NCBI GenBank assembly: GCA_020850375.1
Contig: JADZET010000116.1
Coordinates: 1 to 12,880 of the forward strand
DNA: 12,880 nt
Source of the DNA: Phycisphaeraceae bacterium
Lineage (GTDB): Bacteria > Planctomycetota > Phycisphaerae > Phycisphaerales > Phycisphaeraceae
Reading direction: 5' to 3'
The notes beneath the pieces were generated by a model that saw only the letters and a list, made by a program, of their open reading frames with translations, did no database searches and was not told the origin of the DNA. Shown piece after piece: positions 12,801-12,880 of this stretch (the first letter of the stretch is position 1; every line of letters starts with the position of its first letter). The position numbers and the translations under genes were made by a program.

Positions 12801-12880
12801 CTAGGAGAGCCAGGTCATGGCCTGGGAGAGGTCCCGCACGGCCTGGCCGTTGGCGGATTCGCCGCGAGCGGCCGGGCCGA
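12801..12880 (-). CDS. C-terminal fragment of an unidentified protein, 5' end outside the window
   Basis: The frame is open from the right edge to a TAG at 12801-12803 and encodes about 25 residues ending in 'AVRDLSQAMTWLS'. It is read on the same strand as the GH10-like gene and ends 34 bases before that gene's ATG. The gap contains the GH10-like gene's ribosome binding site and no terminator, so the two probably form an operon. The fragment is too short to identify. Confidence 0.45.
   Translation of the reverse strand, partial: GPAARGESANGQAVRDLSQAMTWLS

Noticed and set aside
1..12880. CRISPR array, insertion sequence, integrase or phage genes
   Set aside because: No regularly spaced repeats, transposase motifs or attachment-site duplication next to the tRNA were seen.

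Overview
The window is high-GC, gene-dense bacterial DNA. The pseudopilin-like protein at the left edge, a motile-cell chemotaxis protein, Gram-negative envelope genes (MlaE permease, lipoprotein) and weak use of Shine-Dalgarno sites by some genes suggest a Planctomycetota genome, perhaps class Phycisphaerae. This assignment is inferred from protein character only. No mobile element, CRISPR array or sign of recent transfer was seen.

Layout, left to right. (1) 3-851 (+): 3' part of a type IV pilin-like protein, ending in a strong intrinsic terminator at 907-949. (2) 1065-1991 (-): a CheV-type protein (CheW plus receiver domain) with a possible sigma-28-like promoter. (3) 2161-2235 (+): tRNA-His(GTG). 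(4) 2348-3181 (+): a lone MlaE-family lipid-transport permease. (5) 3331-3930 (-): a stand-alone rpsD with a near-consensus promoter and a clear terminator. (6) 4088-5623 (-): a glutamate-synthase-like FMN barrel protein. (7) 5935-6639 (-): an aquaporin with an AQP8/TIP2-like selectivity filter and a cysteine-rich tail. (8) 6859-7209 (+): a small lipoprotein of unknown function. (9) 7300-11389 (+): a complete glcD-glcE-glcF operon for a membrane-linked glycolate oxidase. (10) 11399-12766 (-): a secreted GH10-like protein whose catalytic glutamates appear lost, preceded by the last codons of another gene (12801-12880, -).

How the parts relate. GlcD, GlcE and GlcF form one complex that oxidises glycolate to glyoxylate and passes electrons to the respiratory chain. 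The glutamate-synthase-like gene and the aquaporin are neighbours on one strand. They share a short AT-rich upstream word, and the aquaporin's filter residues match ammonia-permeable channels, so a joint role in nitrogen metabolism is a reasonable but untested idea. The other genes look like independent housekeeping or envelope units.

No clearly new multi-gene system is visible. The best leads are the pseudoenzyme-like GH10 protein, the aquaporin/glutamate-synthase-like pair, and the C-rich tract (G-quadruplex-forming on the other strand) that sits where the glcE ribosome binding site should be.
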